Below, one piece after another: positions 32,348-41,230 of a DNA stretch of 64,000 nucleotides. The DNA is from Pseudolysobacter antarcticus (GTDB taxonomy: Bacteria; Pseudomonadota; Gammaproteobacteria; Xanthomonadales; Rhodanobacteraceae): contig NZ_CP035704.1 in NCBI RefSeq assembly GCF_004168365.1, positions 1 to 64,000 on the forward strand, in the 5' to 3' direction. The notes under the pieces were generated by a model. That model did not search any database and was not told the DNA's origin. It worked only from the letters and a program-made list of their open reading frames with translations. The first letter of the stretch is position 1. Every line of letters begins with the position of its first letter. Both the position numbers and the translations under genes were made by a program.

Positions 32348-34093
32348 ATGCGCAACTGGCTGGCGATAGTGTTGATGGGTGCGACGATGATCGCGCAGGC
32401 GCAGAGCGCCGACGACAAATTCCGCGCGTTGTACGAGCGCGAATGGAACTGGCGCTTGCAGGAATCGCCGCAACTCGCCACCAATGTCGGCGTGCACGAC
32501 TACGACACGCGGCTCGAATCGGTGACCGAAAAAACCCAGCTCGAACACAAGCGTTATCTGCAGGATGTGCTCAAGCAACTCGCGACGATCGACCGCGCCC
32601 AGCTCACGCCGGCGCAGCAGGTCAACTACGCGATTTACAAGGATCAGATCACCAACGCGGTCGGCTCGATCGAGGTGCAGGATTACCTGCTGCCGTTGAA
32701 CAGCGATTCGAGTTTTTACGGCGATCTCGCGCAGTTGCCGCAGAGTTTGAACTTTGCCACGATCAGCGATTATCGCAATTACATCGCGCGCCTCAACGAT
32801 GTGCCGCGTTATTTCGACGAGAACATCGAGCTGATGCGCCTTGGCATCAAACGCGGCATCACCGTGCCGCAGGTGGTGTTGACCGGCCGCGATGCGGCGT
32901 TACGTGGCCAGGTCGAAATCAAACAAACCAGCGACAGCGGTTTCTACGCGCCGTTCAAGAAATTGCCGGATTCGATTTCGGCCAGTGACGCCGAACAACT
33001 GCGTGCCGAGGCGAGCAAGGCGATCCACGATCACGTGATTCCGGCTTACGCCAAAGTGCTCAAGTTCATGCAGAACGAATACGTGTCGAAGGCGCGCAAG
33101 AGCATCGCCGCGTATGCCTTGCCGAACGGCAAGAATTTTTATCAGCAGCAGATTCGCACCTACACCACGCTGAATCTTTCGCCGGAAGAAATTCACGCGA
33201 TCGGCCTGAAAGAAGTCGCGCGCATTCATACCGAAATGGAAACGATCATCAAGGATGTGAAATTCTCGGGCGACTTCGCCGCGTTCCTGAAATTCCTGCG
33301 CACCGATCCGCAGTTCTACGCCAAGACGCCGGAAGAGTTGCTGATGCGCGCGAGCTGGATCGCCAAGCGCATCGATGCGCAATTGCCGCACTTCTTCGGC
33401 AAGCTGCCGCGCCAGCCGTTCGGCATCGCGCCGGTGGCGCCGGAAATCGCGCCGTTCTATACCAGCGGCCGTTATGCGGGCGCGGCGGAAGGCAGCCACG
33501 CCGCCGGATTTTATTGGGTCAATACCTACGATTTGCCAAGCCGCACTTTGTATACTTTGCCGTCGCTGACCTTGCACGAATCCGCACCCGGCCATCACAC
33601 CCAAGGCGCACTCGCGAATGAGCAGGGTGAGCAACCGCCGTTCCGTCGTTACAGTTATATCTCGGCGTTCGGCGAAGGCTGGGCGCTGTACGCGGAGCAT
33701 CTCGGGGTCGAGATGGGCATCTATCAAACGCCGTATGAAAACTTCGGTCGGCTGACTTACGAAATGTGGCGCGCGTGCCGGCTCGTGGTCGATACCGGCA
33801 TGCATGCGAAAGGCTGGACGCGCGAGCAGGCGCTGGCCTTCATGCACGACAACACGGCGTTATCCGAACACGAAATCGAAACCGAAACCGATCGCTACAT
33901 CAGCTGGCCGGGGCAGGCGCTGAGCTACAAACTCGGTGAGTTGAAAATCCGCGAGCTGCGCGCGAGCGCGGAAAAACAGCTTGGTGCAAAATTCGATATT
34001 CGCGCATTCCACGATGCGGTATTGAGCCTCGGTTCGGTGCCGCTGCCGCTGCTCGAAGAACGCATCAACGCGTTCATCGCCGAGTCGCATTAA
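32348..34093 (+). CDS. DUF885 family probable metallopeptidase, exported
   Basis: The 581-residue protein has a signal peptide (about 1-19, MIAQAQS) and a long helical fold typical of the DUF885 family. The family's zinc motif is present as HESAPGHH with His410 and Glu411, and the downstream helix AFGEGWALYAEHLG supplies the likely third ligand. Such proteins are thought to be periplasmic zinc peptidases; substrates are unknown. It is monocistronic and faces the rhomboid gene across a long hairpin. Confidence 0.88.
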   Translation: MRNWLAIVLMGATMIAQAQSADDKFRALYEREWNWRLQESPQLATNVGVHDYDTRLESVTEKTQLEHKRYLQDVLKQLATIDRAQLTPAQQVNYAIYKDQITNAVGSIEVQDYLLPLNSDSSFYGDLAQLPQSLNFATISDYRNYIARLNDVPRYFDENIELMRLGIKRGITVPQVVLTGRDAALRGQVEIKQTSDSGFYAPFKKLPDSISASDAEQLRAEASKAIHDHVIPAYAKVLKFMQNEYVSKARKSIAAYALPNGKNFYQQQIRTYTTLNLSPEEIHAIGLKEVARIHTEMETIIKDVKFSGDFAAFLKFLRTDPQFYAKTPEELLMRASWIAKRIDAQLPHFFGKLPRQPFGIAPVAPEIAPFYTSGRYAGAAEGSHAAGFYWVNTYDLPSRTLYTLPSLTLHESAPGHHTQGALANEQGEQPPFRRYSYISAFGEGWALYAEHLGVEMGIYQTPYENFGRLTYEMWRACRLVVDTGMHAKGWTREQALAFMHDNTALSEHEIETETDRYISWPGQALSYKLGELKIRELRASAEKQLGAKFDIRAFHDAVLSLGSVPLPLLEERINAFIAESH

Positions 34094-34099
34094 GACACT

Positions 34100-34141
34100 G
34101 CGGTGTTCACGCGTATCGGGGATGATGCGCGTGAACACTGC
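34100..34141. terminator. long hairpin between convergent genes
   Basis: GCGGTGTTCACGCG (34100-34113) pairs with CGCGTGAACACTGC (34128-34141), 13 of 14 positions, with a 14-base loop. It fills the gap between the DUF885 and rhomboid genes and may stop transcription from both sides, although T tracts are absent. Confidence 0.55.
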
Positions 34142-34155
34142 GAAATGAATCGACG

Positions 34156-35007
34156 CTAGCGTTCGTCGCGCTGTGTTTCGGCGTCGACCACGGCGATGCG
34201 TCGCGGCTCGTGCGGATCGGGAAACTGGAGCACATTGCCGGCGTTGCGCTGGCGTTGTGTCATCGCTTCCGGGCGATGCCAAAGTACCGGCACGTGATGC
34301 GGGCGCGTTGGTTCGAATTCGTCATCATGCGCGTGTTCCTCGGCATAACGACGCTGTTCTTCTTCGAGATCCCAGCTGTATTTCTTGCGCGCCGGCAATG
34401 GATCGAGTCGATCCCACAAGATCGCTGCGATGGCGCCGCCGAACGCGCCGAACAAATGGTATTCCCACGAGATATCCGATTCGTGCGGCAACACCGTCAT
34501 GACCATGCCGCCGTAGAAAAAGAACACCGCGAGTGCAATCGTGATCGCGAGCCGATCGCGGCGCAGCAGGCCGATCACGAACAGGAAAAACATCAGGCCG
34601 TGGATGATTCCGCTGATGCCGAGGTGATGCGACGGTCGGCCCCACAACCACACGCCGAGGCCGCTCACGATCCAGATCAGCGGTAGCGCACGGCGCACCG
34701 CGAGCGGATACGCATACAGCGTCAGCGTGCCGAGCAACAGCAGTGGTGCTGTGTTGGAAACCAGATGCGCGAGCGACGCATGCGCCAGCGGCGCGGTGAG
34801 GATGCCGAGCAGGCCGCGCCAGGTACGTGGCAGCAACGCAAGATCATCGTTCGACCAACCGAGCGAGATCGTCGCGATCCACAACAGCCACAGGCCGCCG
34901 ACTAGCGCCAGCGCACTGAGAAATGCCAGCCGCAGCCGCGCGCGGTCGTTGCGCACCAGCACGGTGCTCGGATTGACGGGATCGAGATCGAACACGGGAG
35001 TATTCAT
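34156..35007 (-). CDS. rhomboid-family intramembrane serine protease
   Basis: The 283-residue protein has about six membrane spans (25-200) and a charged C-terminal tail of about 70 residues. The catalytic serine lies in LGISGIIHGLMFF (the GxSG motif) and the partner histidine in WEYHLFGAFGGAIAA, where the fold's last helix is expected. HASLAHLVSNTAPLLLLG corresponds to the histidine-asparagine helix of the oxyanion site. Rhomboids cut single-span proteins within the membrane; the substrate is unknown. The ATG at 35007 is preferred over an upstream extension of 21 residues. Confidence 0.87.
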   Translation of the reverse strand: MNTPVFDLDPVNPSTVLVRNDRARLRLAFLSALALVGGLWLLWIATISLGWSNDDLALLPRTWRGLLGILTAPLAHASLAHLVSNTAPLLLLGTLTLYAYPLAVRRALPLIWIVSGLGVWLWGRPSHHLGISGIIHGLMFFLFVIGLLRRDRLAITIALAVFFFYGGMVMTVLPHESDISWEYHLFGAFGGAIAAILWDRLDPLPARKKYSWDLEEEQRRYAEEHAHDDEFEPTRPHHVPVLWHRPEAMTQRQRNAGNVLQFPDPHEPRRIAVVDAETQRDER

Positions 35008-35131
35008 CGCGATGACTTGGTGGCGGTGTGTATGTATCGCAAGTGGCGAGCCGCTGGCGCGATCAAGCAACGCCAGCGATGCCGTGCACGCCTATGGCAG
35101 AATGCCTGATCTGTAGTCGGGAATCGCCGTA

Positions 35132-35698
35132 ATGATCCATCAATATCGCAACGTTTTATTTCTCCTCGCGATGCTCGGTTTTTTATCGGTCGGCAACGCC
35201 ATCGCGGCGGGAGCAACCCAGGAAATTACGCTGCCCGGAAAAGGCAGGTTGGTGTTCAACGTGCCTGCGGGATGGCAGATGAAAGTGTTGGACAATCCGG
35301 CGAATCAACCGCCGATGATCGAGTTCGATCCGAGCAAAGGCGATGCGATGCGCATGCGTGTGGTCGTGCTCTGGACCAAGCCGCCCGATGCCACGTTCAA
35401 CACGCCCGAGGCGCTGCGTAAACTCATGCAGAAAGCCGGCGAGGGCCAGTTGTTCACCGCGACCGAGCAACAGGTCGACCTCAAGGAATTGCACGGCAAC
35501 GTCGGCGCGGGATATTGGTATGCGTTGACGGATCGCGCGCCGCAGGCCGGCGATTTCCAATACATGCTGCACGGTGCGTATCCGGTCGGCCCGTTGCTGC
35601 TCGACTTCACCGCTTTGTCGCGAAACACGCTGCGCGATGGCGACAAGGATTTGCTCGGGGCGATCGGCAGCGCGACGCTGGTGCCGGAAAAACCGTAA
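35132..35698 (+). CDS. hypothetical exported protein
   Basis: The 188-residue protein has a clear signal peptide (about 1-25, ending NAIAAG) and a mature domain with GRLVFNVPAGWQMKVLD and LLLDFTALSR. These look like the beta-sandwich of proteins that carry a 'VPAGW' motif, but I cannot assign a function. It is divergent from the rhomboid gene and 22 bases upstream of another small envelope gene. Confidence 0.7.
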   Translation: MIHQYRNVLFLLAMLGFLSVGNAIAAGATQEITLPGKGRLVFNVPAGWQMKVLDNPANQPPMIEFDPSKGDAMRMRVVVLWTKPPDATFNTPEALRKLMQKAGEGQLFTATEQQVDLKELHGNVGAGYWYALTDRAPQAGDFQYMLHGAYPVGPLLLDFTALSRNTLRDGDKDLLGAIGSATLVPEKP

Positions 35699-35720
35699 GG
35701 CGGCGATAGGCCGTTTTCAT

Positions 35721-36164
35721 ATGGAACGAGTATTTTTATTTGTGTTTTTTACAGCACTGTTAGGGTGTAGTGCCGTTGCTACATGCGCTAGCACTTATCA
35801 GTTGTTCTATTTTTTTGGCTTTTCGGCTGATTTTGTTGTTGTATCAAAGTACGCTGTGTGCGAACAGCCGCTGAACAATAGATGTGAGGCTCATTACGTC
35901 ACTCGCAGCGCCAACGGGACATCGGGAGAGCTTGCCCCTTTTGGCTACGAATTCGAATCCGAGGCATTGGAACCCGGAAGTCGTGTCGTCAAACGCGACA
36001 TTGGGTTCTCAAATGAGATTAATGGCAAACGAGAACTTTGGCCCTATTTGTGGCCGCACATAATTGTCTCTTTGCTAGGGGAGGCTGGACTATTGATTTG
36101 GTATTTTGGTGGCGGGTTAAAGGTTTTTAACCACTGGTTGCGCGGGTTCCACACTGAAGACTAA
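35721..36164 (+). CDS. hypothetical small membrane protein, AT-rich
   Basis: The 147-residue protein starts with a hydrophobic segment (about 5-24) including LLGCSA, which could be a signal or lipobox, and has a second span (about 112-130, HIIVSLLGEAGLLIWYFGG). The middle has three cysteines and a polar domain. Codon choice is markedly more AT-rich than its neighbours, with many TTT and TTA codons, which suggests transfer. No homologue recognised. Confidence 0.55.
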   Translation: MERVFLFVFFTALLGCSAVATCASTYQLFYFFGFSADFVVVSKYAVCEQPLNNRCEAHYVTRSANGTSGELAPFGYEFESEALEPGSRVVKRDIGFSNEINGKRELWPYLWPHIIVSLLGEAGLLIWYFGGGLKVFNHWLRGFHTED

Positions 36165-36210
36165 CAGGCTCAACATTCGCGGGTCCGCTTCTTAATTCCA
36201 GGATAGAAAT

Positions 36211-36231
36211 GAGCGCAACAGATGTGCGCTC
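36211..36231. terminator. small hairpin between convergent genes
   Basis: GAGCGCA and TGCGCTC form a 7-bp stem around a 7-base loop, between the small membrane protein gene and the DUF1348 gene. It is a weak terminator candidate. Confidence 0.4.
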
Positions 36232-36252
36232 ACGCCGCTTTGCAAGCGTGCG

Positions 36253-36735
36253 CTACAAACCAAGATCGCTGAGGCTTGGATGATCGAGCGGTCGCGGGCC
36301 GGTTCGATCCCAAAAGAATTTGCGTTCGGATCCATCGATCGCCACATCGTTGATCGAGGCATGGCGAATACGCATCAATCCGCGTTCGTCGAACTCCCAA
36401 TTCTCGTTGCCGTACGCGCGTTTCCAGTGGCCGTTTTGGTCGTGGCATTCGTAGGCAAAACGTACCGCGATACGGTTGTCGCCGAACGTCCAGAGTTCCT
36501 TGATCAAGCGATAATCGTGCTCGTTCGCCCACTTGCGCGTGAGGAATTCGACGATCGCCGCGCGGCCTTGGAAAAACTCCGAACGATTGCGCCACTGGCT
36601 GTCTTCGCTATACGCCAGCGCAACCTTTTCCGGACTGCGACCGTTCCAGCCATCTTCCGCGGCGCGAACTTTTTTCAGCGCCGTTTCGAGCGTGAACGGC
36701 GGTAGTGGTGGGCGAGTTTCCGCAGCGCTGGTCAT
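36253..36735 (-). CDS. DUF1348 / NTF2-like (SnoaL-fold) protein
   Basis: The 160-residue protein fits the DUF1348 branch of the NTF2-like superfamily: [20 protein letters not shown], a helical start, then [20 protein letters not shown] and the strand-rich half with [11 protein letters not shown] and [16 protein letters not shown]2-like folds make a cone-shaped pocket used by enzymes or carriers; the ligand is unknown. The ATG at 36735 is chosen because family members start near here. The first 19 bases of this gene recur after the intact glyS at about 44575, evidence that glyS and this gene were once direct neighbours. Confidence 0.85.
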   Translation of the reverse strand: MTSAAETRPPLPPFTLETALKKVRAAEDGWNGRSPEKVALAYSEDSQWRNRSEFFQGRAAIVEFLTRKWANEHDYRLIKELWTFGDNRIAVRFAYECHDQNGHWKRAYGNENWEFDERGLMRIRHASINDVAIDGSERKFFWDRTGPRPLDHPSLSDLGL

Positions 36736-37033
36736 GGTAATTCCTGTGCTGTTGGCAAATGGATCAGGCAACGTTGTGCAGTAATGAAATATCCGCGACT
36801 TCGAGAAACATACGGCGCAATTGCGCAAGCAGGCTCAGGCGATTGCGGCGTTTCGCCGTATCATCGACCATCACCATCACGCCTTCGAAAAACGCATCGA
36901 CCGGCGCGCGTAAATCAGCGAGATGCTTGAGCACATCGACGTATGAGCGTGTCGCGAGCAGCGGCGTTATCGTACTCGATGCTGCTGCTATCGCCGCATG
37001 CAAATTTGCTTCGGCGCCGGTTTCGATCTGGGC
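36717..37033. repeat. direct repeat A (left flank of the island)
   Basis: About 317 bases matching 44573-44889 without gaps, offset 7,856 bases, with about 43 mismatches by my count (about 86% identity). It spans the start of the DUF1348 gene, the short gap and the 3' end of glyS. Confidence 0.88.
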
Positions 37034-37045
37034 GCAAATCAACAA
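36764..37045 (-). pseudogene. glyS: severed 3' tail of glyS (glycyl-tRNA synthetase beta subunit)
   Basis: This minus-strand stretch encodes about 88 residues that match the C-terminus of the intact GlyS, including [18 protein letters not shown] and the ending [12 protein letters not shown], but the remaining 600-plus residues are missing. Over the last 67 residues only two amino acids differ from the intact copy, while about 20 bases differ, so most changes are silent. Hence the tail evolved in a working gene before it was cut off. Similarity stops at about 37035, where island DNA begins. Confidence 0.9.
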
Positions 37046-37113
37046 CTAGACTTATCGATAAGCGTTAGCTATCCGCCATCGTTGCCCATCGTGCTCGTAA
37101 ATCACGATCTGCA

Positions 37114-38118
37114 TCAGCGCACACTACGCTTTCCCCGCGATGATGGTGAACCACTGGCTGTCACGCCTTGCATGTGCCAACCTGGAAGTGCCGTGGGTAC
37201 CTGCACTCCCGGCGCCTCCGGCAATTTTTCGAGGAGCGTGTCGATGGCGAGGCGCACACGTAGCGGCATGTATTCAGTCACCGGCCAGACCGCATGACTA
37301 TCCATCGACGCTGAGGGCCGGTTCTCCCATAACGGAACAAGCGTACCGGCCTGAATGCGCTCACGGATAAGCCAGTGCGGCAACCACGCAAGACCCATGC
37401 CTGCCACGGCCGCATCGGCGGTCACTTCCAAATCATCAAGCCGCAGGCGCGAAGCGAGCGTGACTTCGATCAAGCGACCATTCGCGTCAGCTAACAGCCA
37501 AGGATACGGATTGCCCATGCGACAGTGAATCAATACATCGTGCGTGGCCAGAGCTTCGATAGTGTCAGGCTGGCCACGGGCTTTCAGGTAGTCAGGAGCC
37601 GCACATAACGCCTTCGGCTGAGTCGCCAAACGTCGGGCACACAGTCCAGTCGCCTCGCCCAATGCGCCGTTTCGGATACCGAGGTCGAATCCTTCGGCAA
37701 TCAGGTCGACCGGACGGTCGCTGAAACTCAGCTCGAGCTCCAATTTGGGGTGCAGCCTTGCAAAGTCCAGCAGGATTGGGGCGATGCAGTAGCGGCCGAA
37801 CAACACCGGCATGGTGATCCGCAAACGTCCGGCGACTTCCTGTTTGCCGGATTCCAGTTGCGATTCGGCAGCGCGCAGTTCTTCGATCGCCCGCAAGCAT
37901 CGCTCGTAGTAGACATGACCGTCTTCGGTCAGGTTCTGGGTTCGCGTCGTGCGATGAAAGAGGCGCACGCCAAGGCGTGTTTCCAGGCGCGCGATCGCTT
38001 TGCCCACAGCTGATCGTGATAGCGCCAGGCGTTTGGCCGCGCGGGCAAACCCGCCCGCCCCCACCGCCTCTACGAAGACCGCCACGCCATCCAACCGACC
38101 TCGCATGTCCGTTTTCAT
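37114..38118 (-). CDS. LysR-family transcriptional regulator
   Basis: The 334-residue protein has the LysR winged helix-turn-helix at 7-65 (FVEAVGAGGFARAAKRLALS then KAIARLETRLGVRLF) and a substrate-binding-like co-inducer domain (about 95-305). The ATG at 38118 gives the normal start; upstream codons are extra. It is the only minus-strand gene of the island and is divergent from the quinone reductase gene, the usual layout for a LysR protein that controls its neighbour. The inducer could be an electrophile or aromatic acid handled by the island's enzymes. Confidence 0.92.
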   Translation of the reverse strand: MKTDMRGRLDGVAVFVEAVGAGGFARAAKRLALSRSAVGKAIARLETRLGVRLFHRTTRTQNLTEDGHVYYERCLRAIEELRAAESQLESGKQEVAGRLRITMPVLFGRYCIAPILLDFARLHPKLELELSFSDRPVDLIAEGFDLGIRNGALGEATGLCARRLATQPKALCAAPDYLKARGQPDTIEALATHDVLIHCRMGNPYPWLLADANGRLIEVTLASRLRLDDLEVTADAAVAGMGLAWLPHWLIRERIQAGTLVPLWENRPSASMDSHAVWPVTEYMPLRVRLAIDTLLEKLPEAPGVQVPTALPGWHMQGVTASGSPSSRGKRSVR

Positions 38119-38408
38119 CAATGCCTCCGCCAGCGGAAAAAAGGTTCGCGCGTCCTTCGCAACAGAAGGCTGTTTCCTTGTCAGGCTGCCTGCATGACGC
38201 ATTCCGCTCACACAGAACATAGCTTAGCTGTTTAATCGTAGCGTTTGATTCTACAAAGATGGGAAAAACTATCGCCACTAACGCACCCATTTCTACAGTA
38301 GCATTTTCTCCATTCAATGCGGCTGCAATGTTCGCGTCGGTGCCAATCGAATTGTTGTCACCTACAGCGCCGCATCCGTGACCATCTTTTTACCTTTGAG
38401 AACTCCCG
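38119..38408. promoter_or_regulatory. divergent LysR / quinone reductase control region
   Basis: These 290 bases hold no gene. At 38238-38254, GTAG-N9-CTAC with flanking AT-rich DNA resembles a LysR-type dyad (T-N11-A class). The region presumably contains both promoters. Confidence 0.5.
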
Positions 38409-38978
38409 ATGCAGATTTCGATTATCTATGACAGCGGCTATGGCCACACGGCCAAGCAAGCCCAAAGCGTGGCCGAGGGCGTGCGCCGGGTGGAGGGTAC
38501 AGAGGTGCGTCTGATCCCTGTGTCCGAAGGGCACATACCTTGGGAAGTGCTTGAGGCAAGCGATGCCATTGTCTTCGGCTCACCCACTTACAGTGGCTCA
38601 CCCAGCGCGCGCTTCAAGCAATTCTGCGAAGACTCCACCAAGGCTGCCTGGAACCAGATGAAATGGCGCAACAAAGTTGCCGCGGGGTTCACAAACTCAG
38701 GTGCGCAAAATGGCGATAAGCTGAACTCGCTGATCTCGATGGCGCTGTTTGCCGCTCAGCACGGCATGCTGTGGGTAGGTCTCGATCTGAAGCCCGGTAA
38801 CGACACCAGTCGTGGCAGCGTGCATGACCTCAACCGCTTGGGTAGCTGGCTAGGTGCGATGGCCCAATCCAACGGGGACCAAGGGCCTGATGACACCCCC
38901 ATCAAGAGCGATTTGGAAACCGCTGCTTACCTCGGACAGCGGGTGGCCGAGACCGTCCGCCGGCTCCAACCGACCTGA
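38409..38978 (+). CDS. flavodoxin-fold NAD(P)H:quinone oxidoreductase (WrbA-like)
   Basis: The 189-residue protein begins MQISIIYDSGYGHTAKQA, the FMN phosphate loop of flavodoxin-like proteins, and has FGSPTYSGSPSARFKQF and GFTNSGAQNGDK, matching the FMN-contact loops of WrbA and related reductases. These enzymes reduce quinones by two electrons and so avoid radical formation. It is shorter and less conserved than true WrbA, so I give no symbol. It is the first gene after the LysR regulator and probably its target. Confidence 0.87.
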   Translation: MQISIIYDSGYGHTAKQAQSVAEGVRRVEGTEVRLIPVSEGHIPWEVLEASDAIVFGSPTYSGSPSARFKQFCEDSTKAAWNQMKWRNKVAAGFTNSGAQNGDKLNSLISMALFAAQHGMLWVGLDLKPGNDTSRGSVHDLNRLGSWLGAMAQSNGDQGPDDTPIKSDLETAAYLGQRVAETVRRLQPT

Positions 38979-39008
38979 TCTTATTTCCCCCGACCACGGA
39001 GTCTCATC

Positions 39009-39307
39009 ATGAAACTGCTCTGCCTCGACATCCCTCAGCCTGGTGCCAGCCTGGAAAAGTATCAACCGCATTTGCTGGACGAAGCCCGCCACGCATGGCA
39101 GCTCTACAAGAGCGGCATCGTGCGAGATTTATATTTCCGCCAGGATCGCCCGGGGTTGCCCTCATCGCTGAATGCGATTCGGTGGAAGCCGCCAAACAAG
39201 CCTTGCGCGAATTCCCGCTGGCCAAGGCCGGGATCATTGATTGGGAAGTCATTCCGCTCGGTCCTTTCCTGAACTGGGAATTGCTCTTCGCACCAGGTAA
39301 CGCCTGA
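39009..39307 (+). pseudogene. frameshifted small YCII/muconolactone-isomerase-like protein
   Basis: The first frame encodes MKLLCLDIPQPGASLEKYQP and continues sensibly to about residue 49 (FRQDRPG). The sense then passes to a second frame (VALIAECDSVEAAKQAL to the end LLFAPGNA at 39307). One base appears to be missing in the GGGG run at 39152-39155. Joined, the product would be about 99 residues with the ferredoxin-like pattern of YCII or muconolactone-isomerase proteins. It is a broken gene, a programmed shift or a sequencing error; I cannot separate these. It lies 30 bases after the quinone reductase gene. Confidence 0.7.
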
Positions 39308-39393
39308 TATTTCCGGTCCTTCACTGTGTGTTTCGTGGCAGGCGTCGTTGCGCACTTCAACGGCACCAGTTTCGATAGAAAGGAATTCAGATC

Positions 39394-40443
39394 ATGAACG
39401 TTTTAAGCTACGCCGCTCAATCGGCCAGCGGGGATCTCGCGCCTCTTGCATTGGAGCGACGCGAGCCCCGGACGGACGACGTCGTCATCGACATACTGTT
39501 TTGCGGGGTCTGCCACACGGACCTCCACTTGGCTCGCAACCACGGCGGCTTCACCAGCTATCCCATCGTCCCGGGGCATGAAATTATCGGCCGGGTCCGG
39601 CAGGTTGGCGCCGCGGTGCAACGTTTCAAGGCGGGCGACCTAGTTGGCGTCGGCTGCATGGTCGATTCCTGCCAGCATTGTCAGCCTTGCCTGAAGGGAT
39701 GGGAGCAGGATTGCGCCGAAGGCGCGACTTACACCTACAACAGCATCGACAGGCATGACGGGATGCCGACTTTCGGCGGTTATTCCAATGCGATTGTGGT
39801 GACGGAGAAATTCGTTCTCACTTTGCCAGAAGGAATGGACCCCGCAGGCGCCGCCCCGCTACTCTGCGCCGGCATTACCACTTGGTCGCCGCTGCGCCGC
39901 TGGAATGTCGGCGAAGGCAGCAAGGTCGCCGTGATCGGCCTTGGTGGTCTCGGCCACACGGCGCTGAAGCTGGCGAAGGCACTTGGTGCCGACGTCACCC
40001 TGTTTACGCGTTCGTCCGGCAAGGAGAAGGACGCCTTCCGTCTCGGTGCCGATCATGTGGTGTTGTCGGGCGATCCGGCACAGATGGCAGCCGTCGCCGG
40101 CCGTTTCGACTTGATCATCGACACGGTGCCCTATGACCATGACGTCAACCCATATATGCCGACGCTGGTTCTTGAAGGCGTGCTAGTCCTGGTCGGCTAC
40201 ATGGGACCTCTGGGAACGCCGGTAAATGCCGGCGCGGTCGTGCGTGGTCGCAGGGCGATCACGGGCTCCTTCATCGGCGGTATCGCCGAGACGCAGGAAA
40301 TGCTCGATTTCTGCGGAAAACACGGCGTCGTCTCGGATGTCGAAATCATTTCCATCCAGCAGATCAACCAAGCCTATGAGCGCATTTTGAAGAGTGACGT
40401 GAAATATCGCTTCGTCATCGACATGGCTTCCCTCAAATCCTAA
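39394..40443 (+). CDS. zinc-dependent NAD(P) alcohol dehydrogenase (cinnamyl-alcohol dehydrogenase type)
   Basis: The 349-residue medium-chain dehydrogenase has the catalytic zinc site in FCGVCHTDLH and PGHEIIG, four structural-zinc cysteines in SCQHCQPCLKGWEQDC (C-x2-C-x2-C-x7-C), and the nucleotide motif IGLGGLGH. A serine/threonine-rich stretch after the second strand (FTRSSGKEKD) suggests NADPH preference. Relatives such as YahK reduce many aldehydes. In this cluster it probably detoxifies aldehydes. A gap of 11 bases leads to the DJ-1 gene. Confidence 0.93.
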   Translation: MNVLSYAAQSASGDLAPLALERREPRTDDVVIDILFCGVCHTDLHLARNHGGFTSYPIVPGHEIIGRVRQVGAAVQRFKAGDLVGVGCMVDSCQHCQPCLKGWEQDCAEGATYTYNSIDRHDGMPTFGGYSNAIVVTEKFVLTLPEGMDPAGAAPLLCAGITTWSPLRRWNVGEGSKVAVIGLGGLGHTALKLAKALGADVTLFTRSSGKEKDAFRLGADHVVLSGDPAQMAAVAGRFDLIIDTVPYDHDVNPYMPTLVLEGVLVLVGYMGPLGTPVNAGAVVRGRRAITGSFIGGIAETQEMLDFCGKHGVVSDVEIISIQQINQAYERILKSDVKYRFVIDMASLKS

Positions 40444-40454
40444 GGAACAAATTT

Positions 40455-41141
40455 ATGGCAGACATCAAGCCCGTCCTGTGCGTTGTTACCAGCCATCCGA
40501 TCCGTGGTGACAGCGGCGAGCCGACCGGTTTCGCGTTGGTCGAACTGACGCATCCGCTCGAAGTTTTCGAGGCGGCTGGCATCCCGGTGGAAATCGCCTC
40601 GATCCGCGGCGGTCATCCGCCGATCGACTTCTTCGACCTGTCTGATCCCGTCAACGCCCACTACTGGAAAGACAAGGGCTTCCGCGATGCGTTGGCTCAT
40701 TCGCTGATCCTCGGCGATCTCGATCCGTCACGCTATTCGGCGGTCTTCTTTGCCGGCGGCCATGGCACGATGTGGGACTTCGCCGATAGTCCGGCAGTGC
40801 AGCGCGTGATCCGCGAGATTTACGAGAGCGGCGGCATTGTGTCCGCGGTCTGCCATGGCCCGGCTGCACTGGTGAATGCAACGCTCTCGGACGGCAGCTA
40901 TCTTGTTGCTGGCAAGAAAGTGGCTGCCTTTACTGACGAGGAGGAAGCCGAGGTCAAGTACACGCATGTCGTGCCGTATCTGTTAGCGACCACTCTCAAG
41001 GAGCGTGGCGCGCTGCATCAGCCGGCGCCCAATTGGACGGAGAAGGTGGTGGTCGATGGCCGCCTCATTACTGGCCAGAACCCGGCTTCGGCTCATGGGG
41101 TTGGTCAAGCTATCGTCGATCACCTTGCCGCGAAGTCTTGA
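40455..41141 (+). CDS. DJ-1/PfpI family class I glutamine amidotransferase-like protein
   Basis: The 228-residue protein has the nucleophile elbow VSAVCHGPAALV typical of the DJ-1/PfpI and Hsp31-like branch, with an upstream glutamate in LTHPLEVFEAAGIPVE and GGHGTMWDF, an oxyanion loop. Relatives act on glyoxal-type aldehydes or as chaperones. It follows the alcohol dehydrogenase gene by 11 bases and very likely shares its transcript. Aldehyde or dicarbonyl protection is a reasoned guess. Confidence 0.9.
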   Translation: MADIKPVLCVVTSHPIRGDSGEPTGFALVELTHPLEVFEAAGIPVEIASIRGGHPPIDFFDLSDPVNAHYWKDKGFRDALAHSLILGDLDPSRYSAVFFAGGHGTMWDFADSPAVQRVIREIYESGGIVSAVCHGPAALVNATLSDGSYLVAGKKVAAFTDEEEAEVKYTHVVPYLLATTLKERGALHQPAPNWTEKVVVDGRLITGQNPASAHGVGQAIVDHLAAKS

Positions 41142-41230
41142 GCTGCGAAGAGTCGCGAACAATCGATGACGCGTCCGATCCAGAACCCCATTCTGCCAAT
41201 GTCACGTTCAAGATCACGGGAGCATCTCAC

